Source of the DNA: Clostridium pasteurianum | GTDB taxonomy: Bacteria; Bacillota; Clostridia; Clostridiales; Clostridiaceae | Length of the DNA stretch: 64,000 nucleotides | Direction: 5' to 3' | Assembly (NCBI RefSeq): GCF_001705235.1 | Contig: NZ_MCGV01000001.1 | Coordinates: 434,001-498,000 of the forward strand | Shown: positions 47,749 to 56,909 of the stretch, one piece after another | Position numbering within the stretch: the stretch's first letter is position 1 | Layout: every line of letters begins with the position of its first letter | Program-made: the position numbers and the translations under genes | Notes under the pieces: generated by a model | Seen by the model: the letters and a program-made list of their open reading frames with translations, nothing else | Told to the model about the DNA's origin: nothing | Databases searched by the model: none

Positions 47749-48561
47749 TTAGCGCATTAATAGTATTTCAAGCTGAGTAATAGTTTTTTCTTCGCCATTT
47801 TCATCTACTTGTGGAAAGATATACAGTTCATGAAAATCTCCCTTTACATTAATATTATTTTCATCTATATATTTTATAATTTTGTCATAATACTCTTTAC
47901 TTTCAAACCATTTGCCTTCAAAATATATTGTTACATATTCTCCCTCTGGTAAAGTAATTATATTGCTATTATGTCTAAAAATCTCTTCATTCATATTAAA
48001 CATTATACTTTTATATGTAATTTTATCTTTGTGCTTATCATATGACACTCTAGTACCTAAATCATAATTTAAATTTTCCGCATATTTTTCTATATCTAGT
48101 ATTACTTTTCTGTAGTTAATTTCGAGTTCATTGCTGTTATTTGAAACACAATCAAAACTTATATATTTTCTCTCCTTATTATATTTAATAAATACCTTAT
48201 CGTTTTCATGCTCAATAATTGAGGAAAGCGTATTTTTAATTGAATTCAAGTGATTCTTTATCTCATTTAACTCTTTTAATTTATTTTCTATAATCTCTTG
48301 CTGAATATTTATCATATTAAATAGTTCTCGTGTAGAACTGTTTGTACCTATTAAATTCTTTATTTGCTCCAGTGATAGTCCTATACTTTTACAATATTTA
48401 ATTATATCAATCTGAAGAAATTGTTCTACACTATAATATCTATAATTACTTTTTTTATTTATAATTTTAGGCTTAAGTAGTCCTATTTTATCATAGTATC
48501 TCAAAGTTTGAACTGATATGTTATGAAGTTTTGAAATCTCACCAATAGAAAAATTATTCAT
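47749..48561 (-). CDS. MerR-family transcriptional regulator with effector domain
   Basis: 270 residues. The N-terminal winged helix is at about 1-70: FSIGEISKLHNISVQTLRYYDKIG and NYRYYSVEQFLQIDII. A coiled coil (about 80-115) follows, and a C-terminal GyrI-like multidrug-binding domain (about 125-270). It lies 18 bases after the MATE pump gene. The pump promoter has a MerR-type dyad with a 19-bp spacer, so autoregulated drug response is likely. Confidence 0.88.
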   Translation of the reverse strand: MNNFSIGEISKLHNISVQTLRYYDKIGLLKPKIINKKSNYRYYSVEQFLQIDIIKYCKSIGLSLEQIKNLIGTNSSTRELFNMINIQQEIIENKLKELNEIKNHLNSIKNTLSSIIEHENDKVFIKYNKERKYISFDCVSNNSNELEINYRKVILDIEKYAENLNYDLGTRVSYDKHKDKITYKSIMFNMNEEIFRHNSNIITLPEGEYVTIYFEGKWFESKEYYDKIIKYIDENNINVKGDFHELYIFPQVDENGEEKTITQLEILLMR

Positions 48562-48579
48562 CCTTTATCACCCTTGCTT

Positions 48580-49890
48580 TTACATTATATATGATACAGC
48601 TTTTTTAGTATTAGCCTTTATATTGGTAATAATATTTATTGTTAAAAAGCATAGCATTTCCGAAAATATCATGCTAGCCCATATCCCATTTATACCATAA
48701 AAACGTGACGCTATAAATAAAATTATTGGCAAAAATATAAAAGATCTAAAAGAACAAATAAGATTCGAAAATCTAGGCATTTCTATAGCTTGGTAATATA
48801 TTGATGTGTTCAAATTTAAACCTATAATAATGTAAGCAAAATTTGATATATTAAGACCAATATATGTCATATTAATTAGTTTTATATCTGATGTAAAGAG
48901 ACTCACAAACTTCATTCCAAAAACAAAACATACTAAAGTAAAAATGAAACCTATTGCTGCAGAAATTATTAGTGAAAATTTATATATGGATAGCATTTTC
49001 TTAGAAGACTTAGTTCCAAAATAATAACTTATTAATGGCTGTGCTCCAAAACTAACCCCAACAAGCATCATATATATGTTGGTAGTAATATAATTTATTA
49101 TGCTGTAAGACGCAATTCCATTTTCCCCAATGCTGCGGCTCAGCACTATATTATAAAAAAATATTATTATTGAGAATGCCACTTCTGCAAAAAAAGACGG
49201 AAAACCTATGGCAAAAATATCCTTTATTTCACTTGTTTTAAGCTTTACCTTTCCAAAAGTCAATTGTCCTCTTCTATTTAAAAAATGTGGCAAAATTATT
49301 GCAACTGTAGCCACCTGCCCTAATCCTGTTGCAATAGCAGGACCTTTAAGTCCCATATGTAAAATGAATATAAAAATATAATCTAATAATACATTTAAAA
49401 TTGCTCCTATTATTGTAGATATCATTGCCAGCCTTGGTCTTCCATCATTTCTAACAAACCCATTTAGTACTATTCCAAGTAAATTAGGTATACAAAATAA
49501 TGAATAATATCTTAAAAATTCTGCTGATGATTTCTTCAACGTTTCAGTTGCTCCCAGTGCTGTTACTATAGGTTCTGCAAAAGCTACAAATATTAAACTA
49601 ATAATAACACTTAATATTATAACAACTTTAATTGCTTGCCTAAAAACATATATTGCTTTATCCTTTTTTCCAGCACCAAAATTTTTAGAAACCAGAGCTC
49701 CTCCACCAGCTGCAAACATCGTAGCTAATCCTATAAGAAATATTATGGCTGGAAATGATATTGATACTGCTGCTAGTCCTAACTTTCCCATTCCGCACCC
49801 TACAAATATTCCATCTATGACAGTATATAGTGAAGAAATGCACATAGCTACTGCCGATGGTATAGAATATCTTAAGAACTTTTTAAACAT
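48580..49890 (-). CDS. MATE-family multidrug efflux pump
   Basis: 436 residues and twelve membrane helices in two halves. Typical starts are RYSIPSAVAMCISSLYTVID and GLATMFAAGGGALVSKNFG. MATE pumps export cationic drugs or dyes using Na+ or H+. AAGGAAGG lies upstream of the ATG. It is transcribed from the promoter at 49926-49956 with the MerR regulator as second gene. Confidence 0.9.
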   Translation of the reverse strand: MFKKFLRYSIPSAVAMCISSLYTVIDGIFVGCGMGKLGLAAVSISFPAIIFLIGLATMFAAGGGALVSKNFGAGKKDKAIYVFRQAIKVVIILSVIISLIFVAFAEPIVTALGATETLKKSSAEFLRYYSLFCIPNLLGIVLNGFVRNDGRPRLAMISTIIGAILNVLLDYIFIFILHMGLKGPAIATGLGQVATVAIILPHFLNRRGQLTFGKVKLKTSEIKDIFAIGFPSFFAEVAFSIIIFFYNIVLSRSIGENGIASYSIINYITTNIYMMLVGVSFGAQPLISYYFGTKSSKKMLSIYKFSLIISAAIGFIFTLVCFVFGMKFVSLFTSDIKLINMTYIGLNISNFAYIIIGLNLNTSIYYQAIEMPRFSNLICSFRSFIFLPIILFIASRFYGINGIWASMIFSEMLCFLTINIITNIKANTKKAVSYIM

Positions 49891-49925
49891 GACTCTACCT
49901 TCCTTAATACTTATTTACTATAGAT

Positions 49926-49956
49926 ATTATAAAGTCTATAGTAACTGTAGAGTCAA
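49926..49956 (-). promoter_or_regulatory. MerR-type promoter of the MATE-MerR operon
   Basis: Minus strand: TTGACT (49951-49956), 19 bases, TATAAT (49926-49931). The spacer and -35 hold the dyad CTCTACAGTTACTATAGAC. A 19-bp spacer with such a dyad is the hallmark of promoters untwisted by MerR proteins. Confidence 0.85.
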
Positions 49957-50058
49957 CACTTATGTTTTTTATTTAATATCCTGCGCCATTCAAATTTTGC
50001 AATTTAAACAATCTCAATATAATGTTACGTCCAAAAACATTTATTCTATATTATTTCA

Positions 50059-50286
50059 AAATTCCGTAGGTACGGGGGAATTTTTTCCTTAAACCACTGT
50101 ACATGGAAAATAAGAGTGTTGCCGGATAATTTAAATAAAATTTTATAAATCTTAGTGTGAAATATTTAAAAGACTTAGAACTTTCAATTTGTCTGAGCTT
50201 TCAGCGAGTTATTGAAAGTTCTTAGGATTTTAAATATTTCACACTTAGATTTATTAATTTCATTTAATATCCAGTAACACTCTTAT
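50059..50286 (-). repeat. Palindromic element, copy G, after larB
   Basis: Arms TAAGAGTGTTGCCGGATAATT (50111 on) and AATATCCAGTAACACTCTTA (50266-50285) are complements with three mismatches. GTGTGAAATATTTAAAA pairs with its mirror. The minus-strand core is AATAACTCGCTGAAAGCTCA then GACAAATT. The tail AAGGAAAAAATTCC with CCCGTACCTACGG is at 50059-50092. It starts seven bases after the larB stop. Confidence 0.9.
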
Positions 50287-50292
50287 CTCCCA

Positions 50293-51048
50293 CTATAACT
50301 TGTTAATCATGCTGGCATTATAAGCTGCACCAAATCCATTATCTATATTTACTACACTCACGCCGCTAGCACAGCTATTTAACATTGATAATAGGGCTGA
50401 TATTCCTCCAAAATTTGCTCCATAACCAACACTGGTTGGAACTGCTATAACAGGCTTATCTACAAGACCGCCTACAACACTAGCTAATGCTCCTTCCATT
50501 CCTGCAACTACTATAACAACCTTAGCTCCTCTAATAATATCTAATTTTGCAAAAAGTCTATGTATTCCTGCAACCCCTACGTCAATTACTTTTTCCACTC
50601 TATTTCCTAGTATTTTTGCTGTTTCATAGGCTTCTTCTACTACTGGTAAATCAGAAGTTCCTGCCGCAACAATAGCTATATAATTATCCGTAATAATTTG
50701 TTCTTTTTTCTTTATAGTAATAGTCTTTCCAAGCTTATTATATTCTGCATCAGAGCTTATTTCTTTTACTGCATTATACATTTCTTCTGTAGCTCTAGTT
50801 CCTAATATATTATTATTTTTTGTAAGCATAAATTTAACAATGTCTCTAACTTGCTCTACTGTCTTTCCTTCACAATATATTACTTCTGGATAACCAACTC
50901 TAATTTCTCTATGATTATCTATTTTTGCAAAGCCTAAATCTTTAAATGGCAGATCCTCTAATTTTTTAGAAGCTTCTTCTATATTTATTTTGTTATTCTT
51001 AACCTCTTCTAATAGGACTCTAATTTCTTCTTTATCCAATATATTCAC
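50293..51048 (-). CDS. larB: Nickel-pincer cofactor biosynthesis protein LarB
   Basis: 251 residues, usual length. LarB carboxylates and hydrolyses nicotinic acid adenine dinucleotide to pyridinium-3,5-biscarboxylate mononucleotide, the first step of the nickel-pincer cofactor. The C-terminal half is PurE-like (VVEEAYETAKILG, VVVAGMEGALASVVGGLVDKP, GYGANFGGISALL). It is the last gene of the run larC-larE-larB. Confidence 0.92.
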   Translation of the reverse strand: MNILDKEEIRVLLEEVKNNKINIEEASKKLEDLPFKDLGFAKIDNHREIRVGYPEVIYCEGKTVEQVRDIVKFMLTKNNNILGTRATEEMYNAVKEISSDAEYNKLGKTITIKKKEQIITDNYIAIVAAGTSDLPVVEEAYETAKILGNRVEKVIDVGVAGIHRLFAKLDIIRGAKVVIVVAGMEGALASVVGGLVDKPVIAVPTSVGYGANFGGISALLSMLNSCASGVSVVNIDNGFGAAYNASMINKL

Positions 51049-51085
51049 CGTCCCACTTTAAACTATAATTTCGACTCTAAAATTC

Positions 51086-51895
51086 TTAATTCTTATTTTT
51101 AATTGTTTCATTAAAGCTTCCTACTCTATATCCCTGAAAATCTAATGCTGCATACTTAAAACCGCATTTTTTTATATTCTCAGCAATAGTATCCAAAAGT
51201 TCTTCATCAAATAACTTGCTTCTGTCTTCTCTCGCAACTTCAACTCTCGCTAAATCTCCATGACATCTTACTCTAATAGCTCTAAAACCTATGCTCATCA
51301 TATATCTTTCTGCTTTTTCAATCTTTTCAAAGTCCTCTACCTTTAATTCATTTCCATAAGGTATTCTCGTCAAAAGGCAGGCATAAGCTGGCTTGTCCCA
51401 AGTTTTCAGTCCTAATTCCTTAGAAAATGCTCTTATTTCCGCTTTAGTTAATTTGCATTCTAAAAGTGGACTTTTTATATCTAACTCTTTTAAAGCTTTA
51501 AGTCCTGGTCTGTAATCTTTTATATCATCAAAATTAGTTCCATCAATTACACAGTCATATCCCTGCTTTTTAGCAGCATCTATTATCATACTGAATACTG
51601 CTGTTTTACAATGATAACATCTATCCTCTGGATTAAATTTAATTGAATCAATAATTGGAGCTTCTATAATTTCGTGATCTATTCCTAACTCTTTAACTAA
51701 TTCCTTCGCTTCTCTTATTTCCCATCTTGGAATATATGGAGACATAATTGTAACCGCTTTTAAATTATCCTGAAGTGCTTCCTTTGCTGCTCTAAGTAAA
51801 AAGGTACTATCCACTCCACCTGAAAATGCTAAAACTACTTTTCCGAGACTTTTAAGATATTTTATTAATTCATTATATTTTTCATTATTTATCAT
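51086..51895 (-). CDS. larE: Nickel-pincer cofactor sulfur insertase LarE
   Basis: 269 residues. N-terminal PP-loop VVLAFSGGVDSTFLL activates the substrate carboxylates with ATP; the later segment PAYACLLTRIPYG carries a Cys at the place of the sacrificial sulfur donor of known LarE. RCYHCKTAVF gives two further cysteines. It inserts sulfur into the two carboxylates made by LarB. It lies between larB and larC. Confidence 0.92.
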   Translation of the reverse strand: MINNEKYNELIKYLKSLGKVVLAFSGGVDSTFLLRAAKEALQDNLKAVTIMSPYIPRWEIREAKELVKELGIDHEIIEAPIIDSIKFNPEDRCYHCKTAVFSMIIDAAKKQGYDCVIDGTNFDDIKDYRPGLKALKELDIKSPLLECKLTKAEIRAFSKELGLKTWDKPAYACLLTRIPYGNELKVEDFEKIEKAERYMMSIGFRAIRVRCHGDLARVEVAREDRSKLFDEELLDTIAENIKKCGFKYAALDFQGYRVGSFNETIKNKN

Positions 51896-51914
51896 ATATC
51901 CTTCAACCTCACAA

Positions 51915-53123
51915 TCAATTTAAATCTTGTTTATATACTGCTTTATATATTTTATCTATGGGTACATTTTTTTCTTCTGCTATAGTCTTACATTCTTCAT
52001 ATTCTGGTTTGTATTTTAATAGCTTGCCTTTATAATAAGCTTTCTTTACTGTAATATCTCCATACTCTGTTTTTACTTTTGAAAACTCCCTATCAAGCAT
52101 TATTTTTTCCACTTTAAGTTTTCTAACACCTAATGAAGTTGTTTCCTTAAAAATAATATTCAAAATATCTTCCTCTTTTTCCGGATTAATTAGTACACTT
52201 AATTTTATGCCCGGCCTCCCTTTTTTCATATATACAGGTATTTTTAATACATCTAAAGCTCCAGCTTCAAAAAGCTTTTCTTCCACATATCCGTAAAGTT
52301 CTGGATTCATATCATCTATATTCGTTTCTAGTATGTATTGTTCTTCATTTTTTCTATTACTTTCTTTTTCACCTAAATATACTCTTAAAACATTTGGAAT
52401 TTCTAAATCTCTATGTCCTATTCCATAAGCTATCTTCTGAACTTTAAAATCAATATTTTTAGTGAATTCCTCAGCATTTGCCGCCAATATTGCAGCACCT
52501 GTAGGTGTAGTTGTTTCAAATTGTACAATTCCGGTATTCATAGGAATATTCTTTAGTATTTCTGCTGTTGCAGGAGCCGGTACTGGCATAATACCATGTG
52601 CACAGTTAATAAATCCTCCTCCAACCTGAACTGGAGATGCAATAACTTTATCAACCTTTAAGCAATCTAAACAAATAGCGGCTCCAACTATATCCACAAT
52701 TGAGTCAATGGCTCCTACCTCATGAAAATGTACTTCATATAAATCTTTTCCATGAACTTTAGCTTCTGCCTCTGCAACCTTCATAAATATATCTAAACTG
52801 AGTTCTTTAACTTTATCACTCAAATTACTTGAATTTATTATTTCTTCTATATTCTTTAAGTTTCTATGATGATGCTCATGACTGTGGTGATGGTGTTCTT
52901 CATGATTATGTTCATGTACATTATTTTTTAATGTAACATCCACTCTAGTTCCTGTTATCCCAAGTTTTATAGAACTTTCAATTTTTATTTCATATTCAGA
53001 ATTCAAATTGAGCTTTGAGAGTTCTTCAATTAAATATTCCTTAGGAACCCCTAAATCTATTAATGCTGCTAAATTCATATCTCCACTTATTCCGCAAAAA
53101 CAATCATAATATAATACTTTCAT
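51915..53123 (-). CDS. larC: Nickel insertion protein LarC (single continuous gene)
   Basis: About 402 residues from the ATG at 53123 (GGGAG lies eight bases upstream). LarC places nickel in the pincer cofactor in a CTP-dependent step. In some species larC is expressed as two parts by frameshifting; here it is one uninterrupted frame. A His-rich insert (about 72-92: HEHNHEEHHHHSHEH) probably holds nickel. The motifs YYDCFCGISGDMNL and HFHEVGAIDSIVDIVG are typical. Confidence 0.93.
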   Translation of the reverse strand: MKVLYYDCFCGISGDMNLAALIDLGVPKEYLIEELSKLNLNSEYEIKIESSIKLGITGTRVDVTLKNNVHEHNHEEHHHHSHEHHHRNLKNIEEIINSSNLSDKVKELSLDIFMKVAEAEAKVHGKDLYEVHFHEVGAIDSIVDIVGAAICLDCLKVDKVIASPVQVGGGFINCAHGIMPVPAPATAEILKNIPMNTGIVQFETTTPTGAAILAANAEEFTKNIDFKVQKIAYGIGHRDLEIPNVLRVYLGEKESNRKNEEQYILETNIDDMNPELYGYVEEKLFEAGALDVLKIPVYMKKGRPGIKLSVLINPEKEEDILNIIFKETTSLGVRKLKVEKIMLDREFSKVKTEYGDITVKKAYYKGKLLKYKPEYEECKTIAEEKNVPIDKIYKAVYKQDLN

Positions 53124-53284
53124 TTGATTCACTCCCTAAATTTATTCCACTATACTTCTGTAATTTAAAAACATTGCAAAGTAAAATCAGCTTCTCTACC
53201 AAAAATGCGCTGTAAAAATGGCTAACCAATGAAAATTATTAGTAATAAGTATATAGTACAAAAATTTAATTGGTTACAAAGATT

Positions 53285-53356
53285 AAAGCCTAAAATTCCG
53301 TAGGAACGGAGAAATTTTCTCCTTGCACTACTTTGCAACATTTATATAATGTTGCA
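53285..53356 (-). repeat. Reduced palindromic element after cbiO
   Basis: Arms TGCAACATT and AATGTTGCA (53334-53342, 53348-53356) mirror the last codons of the cbiO-like gene, with a 5-base loop. The tail GCAAGGAGAAAATTTCTCC then GTTCCTACGG follows on the minus strand. The conserved core is absent. Confidence 0.75.
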
Positions 53357-54067
53357 CTTTCTTAAAAATTCTTTATCATTTATTATATTTTCGTATTCGC
53401 CATCTCTTATTATTTTATGGTCTTCTGAAAACACAATAGCCCTATGAAAGACGCCCTTTATGTATTCAAAGTCATGAGTTGCGCAGATTATAGTCTTGCC
53501 ACTTTTATTTAAATCCACCAATAATTCTTTTAAAAATCTTTTTCCCTTTGGATCTATTCCATTCATTGGCTCATCTAAAGTTATTACTTCCGGATTCATG
53601 GCAAGTACACTGGCAATTGCAACTCTCTTCTTTTCTCCCCCGCTTAAATTATATGGATGTTCATCTTTTAATTTATCCACATTAAGAAGCTTAAGACAAT
53701 CTGAAGTTCTTTTATTTACTTCTTCCTCTGATAGCTCCATTTGCATAAGTCCAAATGCTACTTCTTCAAAGACTGTAGGGCAAAATAACTGAGCATCAGA
53801 ATTTTGAAATACAAATCCCAATCTTTTATGAAATAATTTTAAGACTTTGCTATCCTTTAACGCACCCTCATTTATTTCACTATTATCAAATATATATTTG
53901 CCATGACCCCCAAAAATAATACCATTTAGAAGCTTCAAGAAAGTTGATTTTCCACTTCCATTAGGTCCTATGATTGCTACAGCTTCTCCTTCTTTTATAT
54001 GAACATTTACATCATCAAGAGCTATTTTATTCTTATACGTAAATGAGATATTTTCTAATTCTATCAT
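53342..54067 (-). CDS. nikO: Nickel/cobalt ECF transporter ATPase (NikO/CbiO)
   Basis: 241 residues. Walker A GPNGSGKSTFL, Q-loop FVFQNSDAQLF, signature NLSGGEKKRVAIA and Walker B VITLDEPMNGID. Works with NikQ and NikMN. Its context in the lar cluster indicates nickel supply for lactate racemase. Confidence 0.9.
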   Translation of the reverse strand: MIELENISFTYKNKIALDDVNVHIKEGEAVAIIGPNGSGKSTFLKLLNGIIFGGHGKYIFDNSEINEGALKDSKVLKLFHKRLGFVFQNSDAQLFCPTVFEEVAFGLMQMELSEEEVNKRTSDCLKLLNVDKLKDEHPYNLSGGEKKRVAIASVLAMNPEVITLDEPMNGIDPKGKRFLKELLVDLNKSGKTIICATHDFEYIKGVFHRAIVFSEDHKIIRDGEYENIINDKEFLRKCNII

Positions 54068-54088
54068 AAATAATTCTCCTCGATTTTT

Positions 54089-54883
54089 TTAGTAAGCTAT
54101 ATAAAAAAACAAACTAAGTAAACCTATATTTATCGCTAAATATATATAATCGATTTTCTTTAATTTGAAATTTACCTTTGTGGTGTATTCTCCTACAAAC
54201 CCCCTGCATTCCATGGCATGAAACATCTCTTCACTCATTTTATAAGACTTTATAAATAAATTTCCTATAATTCCTGTGAGAGACTTATATTTATTACTAG
54301 TTACACCAATCGATCTAAGCCTCAATGCATATAACAAATTAAGAGAATGTTCACCTAGAAGAAGAATATATTTTATCGTTATATCCATAATCCATATAAA
54401 CATGTCTGGTATAAATAGTAGTTTTAATGCTCTGCTGATTTCATTCCATTTAGTATTATGAGATAATAAATTCATAAGTAATATTGTTATAATTAATTTT
54501 TGAAAAAGCAATAAACTATTATTAACATTTCCGCAAAGCATAGATGGTATTAAAGCTATTAACGTTATAAAAGGAAACGGAATACTTTTTAATAGAATTC
54601 TTTTGACTAACTTTTTTTCCATAAGAAAAAGATTAATTAACACATATAAATCTATTACCATTAGATAAATAAAACTTCTTGAAATAGATACACATAGTAT
54701 CATTATTATGACACATATAAGTTTCAAAGTTGAATTTATTGAGTAAATTAATTTATCTTGATTTTTATTTTGTCTAATTATAGAAGTTATTTTAATGAAA
54801 GAAAAAATACTCTTTTCAATATATGAACTTTTTTCTTCTCTTGGAGCATAATCATCTTTCACCTTAAGCCATTCTGGAATCAT
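54089..54883 (-). CDS. nikQ: ECF transporter transmembrane component (NikQ/CbiQ)
   Basis: 264 residues with several membrane helices and the coupling motif AMECRGF (A-R/E-x-x-R-G-type) contacting the ATPase near 220-235. Overlaps the end of the nikMN gene by four bases. It couples ATPase action to the substrate protein. Confidence 0.88.
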   Translation of the reverse strand: MIPEWLKVKDDYAPREEKSSYIEKSIFSFIKITSIIRQNKNQDKLIYSINSTLKLICVIIMILCVSISRSFIYLMVIDLYVLINLFLMEKKLVKRILLKSIPFPFITLIALIPSMLCGNVNNSLLLFQKLIITILLMNLLSHNTKWNEISRALKLLFIPDMFIWIMDITIKYILLLGEHSLNLLYALRLRSIGVTSNKYKSLTGIIGNLFIKSYKMSEEMFHAMECRGFVGEYTTKVNFKLKKIDYIYLAINIGLLSLFFYIAY

Positions 54884-55863
54884 CTAATCTCCTTTTTATT
54901 TTTCCTTAAATTTATTCTTTCTACAAATTTAAAGATAATCAAAATTAGTACTACACCAACTAATGCTGATAAAACATACCCAAAATACTGATTTAAAAAT
55001 CCAAAGCTATAATCTTTAAATGGAGAATTAAATTTAAAGCCTTTACTCATTCCCTTGGGAACATATCCTATAAGCTTCTTCATGTCATCTAGATTCCATT
55101 CTCCCCATGCAGTTCCATCTGCTAAAAGCCCTAAAGGTACAGCTAAAATAAGAATTCCCAATATAGCATATAAAAACTTATTTTTTATTTCTTTACCTTT
55201 GTATATTATATCTGGTGCTGCTTTCTTCACATAGCTATATACACCCACCGCTATTACTCCTTCTATAACTCCAGCAACCAACAAATGCGGTATTAACATG
55301 GCTGGAATAGAAACATTCAAACTATATGGGCTGTATAATGGTCGTCCTAAAGCATCTTTAAATAGTAAAGGTTGAATTCCAAATTCAATTGCTGCAAAAA
55401 AGGCCGCTACATTTATAGAAATATATCCTGATAAAAACACTCCAAAATATTCAGCTTTTTTGCCCTTTGAAATCTTTTTAAAAAGATTAAATAGATTAAA
55501 CGCCACAAAGGGAATTACAAACGCCATATTAAAGCAGTTTACTCCTATTGCCAGAATACCACCATCTCCAAAAAATATAGCCTGTATCACAAGTGCTACT
55601 GTAATTGCAAGCACCGCGGCATATGGCCCAAGTAATATAGCTATAAGTGCTCCTCCTATAGCGTGTGCAGTAGTTCCTCCCGGAATTGGAGCATTAAACA
55701 TCATAACTAAAAATGAAAAAGCTGCTGCAACTCCAAGTAGTGGCATCTTTTGCTTGCTCATTTCATTCTTTACTTTTATACTTGCTTTTCTCCATATAGG
55801 CACCATTACAACTGCAAAAACAGCACAAGTTGAAGGACTTAAATAATTATCAGGTATATGCAT
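54880..55863 (-). CDS. nikMN: Nickel-binding ECF component NikMN (CbiM-type, fused)
   Basis: 327 residues. The N-terminus MHIPDNYLSPSTC is the nickel-binding start of CbiM/NikM proteins, whose Met-His-x-Pro segment coordinates the metal. The C-terminal part (about 240-310; PLGLLADGTAWGEW) is the PDGLE/NikN type domain, so M and N are fused. GGAGG lies before the ATG. First gene of nikMN-nikQ-nikO, with a 19-bp-spacer promoter 58 bases upstream. Confidence 0.9.
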   Translation of the reverse strand: MHIPDNYLSPSTCAVFAVVMVPIWRKASIKVKNEMSKQKMPLLGVAAAFSFLVMMFNAPIPGGTTAHAIGGALIAILLGPYAAVLAITVALVIQAIFFGDGGILAIGVNCFNMAFVIPFVAFNLFNLFKKISKGKKAEYFGVFLSGYISINVAAFFAAIEFGIQPLLFKDALGRPLYSPYSLNVSIPAMLIPHLLVAGVIEGVIAVGVYSYVKKAAPDIIYKGKEIKNKFLYAILGILILAVPLGLLADGTAWGEWNLDDMKKLIGYVPKGMSKGFKFNSPFKDYSFGFLNQYFGYVLSALVGVVLILIIFKFVERINLRKNKKEIR

Positions 55864-55920
55864 ACATATAAGCCTCCTATATTAATAATTTAAATGCTAC
55901 ATATTTATCTGAATACTGCT

Positions 55921-55951
55921 ATTATAAACGTTAAAGTTAACTCCAAGTCAA
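55921..55951 (-). promoter_or_regulatory. MerR-type promoter before the nickel transporter
   Basis: Minus strand: TTGACT (55946-55951), 19 bases, TATAAT (55921-55926). The spacer carries the dyad CTTGGAGTTAACTTTAA. This is the form of MerR-regulated promoters. No MerR gene is adjacent; the only one in the window (47749) sits with the MATE pump. Confidence 0.75.
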
Positions 55952-56026
55952 GTAGGTTTTTAACTTTACTTTTTCCTAATTAAAATATCGACTAAACTTT
56001 CAAAATTATCCATATTGTAAAAATCA

Positions 56027-56057
56027 AATTGCAGAAAACCTAAAGCTTTCTGCAATT
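56027..56057 (-). terminator. Terminator after larD
   Basis: Arms AATTGCAGAAA (56027-56037) and TTTCTGCAATT (56047-56057), 9-base loop, followed by TGATTTTT on the minus strand. It separates larA-larD from the nickel transporter unit. Confidence 0.8.
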
Positions 56058-56078
56058 CAAATACGTCTATATTAAATA

Positions 56079-56807
56079 TTAGCAAATTTGTTTATATAAA
56101 AATACAGCAGCAATACTTGCAACTATTGGTGCAACCACAGGTATCCAAGCATATGCCCAATCAGAATCTCCCTTGTTTTTAAGTGGCATGAATGCATGTA
56201 CAATACGTGGTCCTAAATCTCTAGCAGGATTTAAACCTGGTCCAGTTGGTCCTCCTAAAGATGTAACTAATGAAGCAACAAGGAAACCAAGTCCAACACA
56301 TCCTACTGCTGGAGTACTTTTTACACCACTTGAATTAGATATAAATAATGCACCAAGAACTAATAAAAATGTACCGAAAAATTCCGTAATAAATCCATTT
56401 ATGTGGCTTCCTGAAGCTGAAATTGTAGAACATGTACCAAGAATACTTTTTGTATCCTCTGTTTGCTTATAAAATGGAAGATATACAAAATATAAAATAA
56501 CTTGTCCAAGTATGGCTCCAATAAGCTGAGCTATTATGTATGGCATAACTTCTGACCAAGGAAATAATCCATTTACTGCTAAACCTAAAGTCATAGCTGG
56601 ATTTGTATGACTTCCACTGATGCTACTAAACATTAGTCCTGGAATCATTACACCAACTCCATAACCAACGGCTATAATAATCCATCCATTTTTATAACCT
56701 TTTGTTCCTTTTAAATCTACATTTGCAACTGCACCATTACCAAATAATATTAAAATTGCTGTACCCAGCATTTCGCAAATCAATCTTACAGTTAAACTGT
56801 AATGCAT
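56079..56807 (-). CDS. larD: Aquaglyceroporin-type channel, probable lactic acid facilitator LarD
   Basis: About 242 residues from the ATG at 56807 (AGGAG lies nine bases upstream). Six membrane helices with two NPA boxes (HTNPAMTLG and GLNPARDLGPR), the second with the Arg of the selectivity filter. Known LarD in Lactobacillus carries lactic acid. Its place after larA suggests the same; glycerol transport is the alternative. Confidence 0.88.
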   Translation of the reverse strand: MHYSLTVRLICEMLGTAILILFGNGAVANVDLKGTKGYKNGWIIIAVGYGVGVMIPGLMFSSISGSHTNPAMTLGLAVNGLFPWSEVMPYIIAQLIGAILGQVILYFVYLPFYKQTEDTKSILGTCSTISASGSHINGFITEFFGTFLLVLGALFISNSSGVKSTPAVGCVGLGFLVASLVTSLGGPTGPGLNPARDLGPRIVHAFMPLKNKGDSDWAYAWIPVVAPIVASIAAVFLYKQIC

Positions 56808-56909
56808 TGCTAACAACTCCTTCTTATATAATTATTTCTTATCATAAAATTCTTTTAACATAAAAGACCAATTTGTTTGTTTTGGGCTTTATCTTATAAG
56901 AATAAATTT

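Noticed and set aside
55864-56026. Possible NiCo or cobalamin riboswitch before the nickel transporter
   Set aside because: Only a promoter and a short leader of about 50 bases separate the start of transcription from nikMN. No B12 box or NiCo-type conserved segments were seen.
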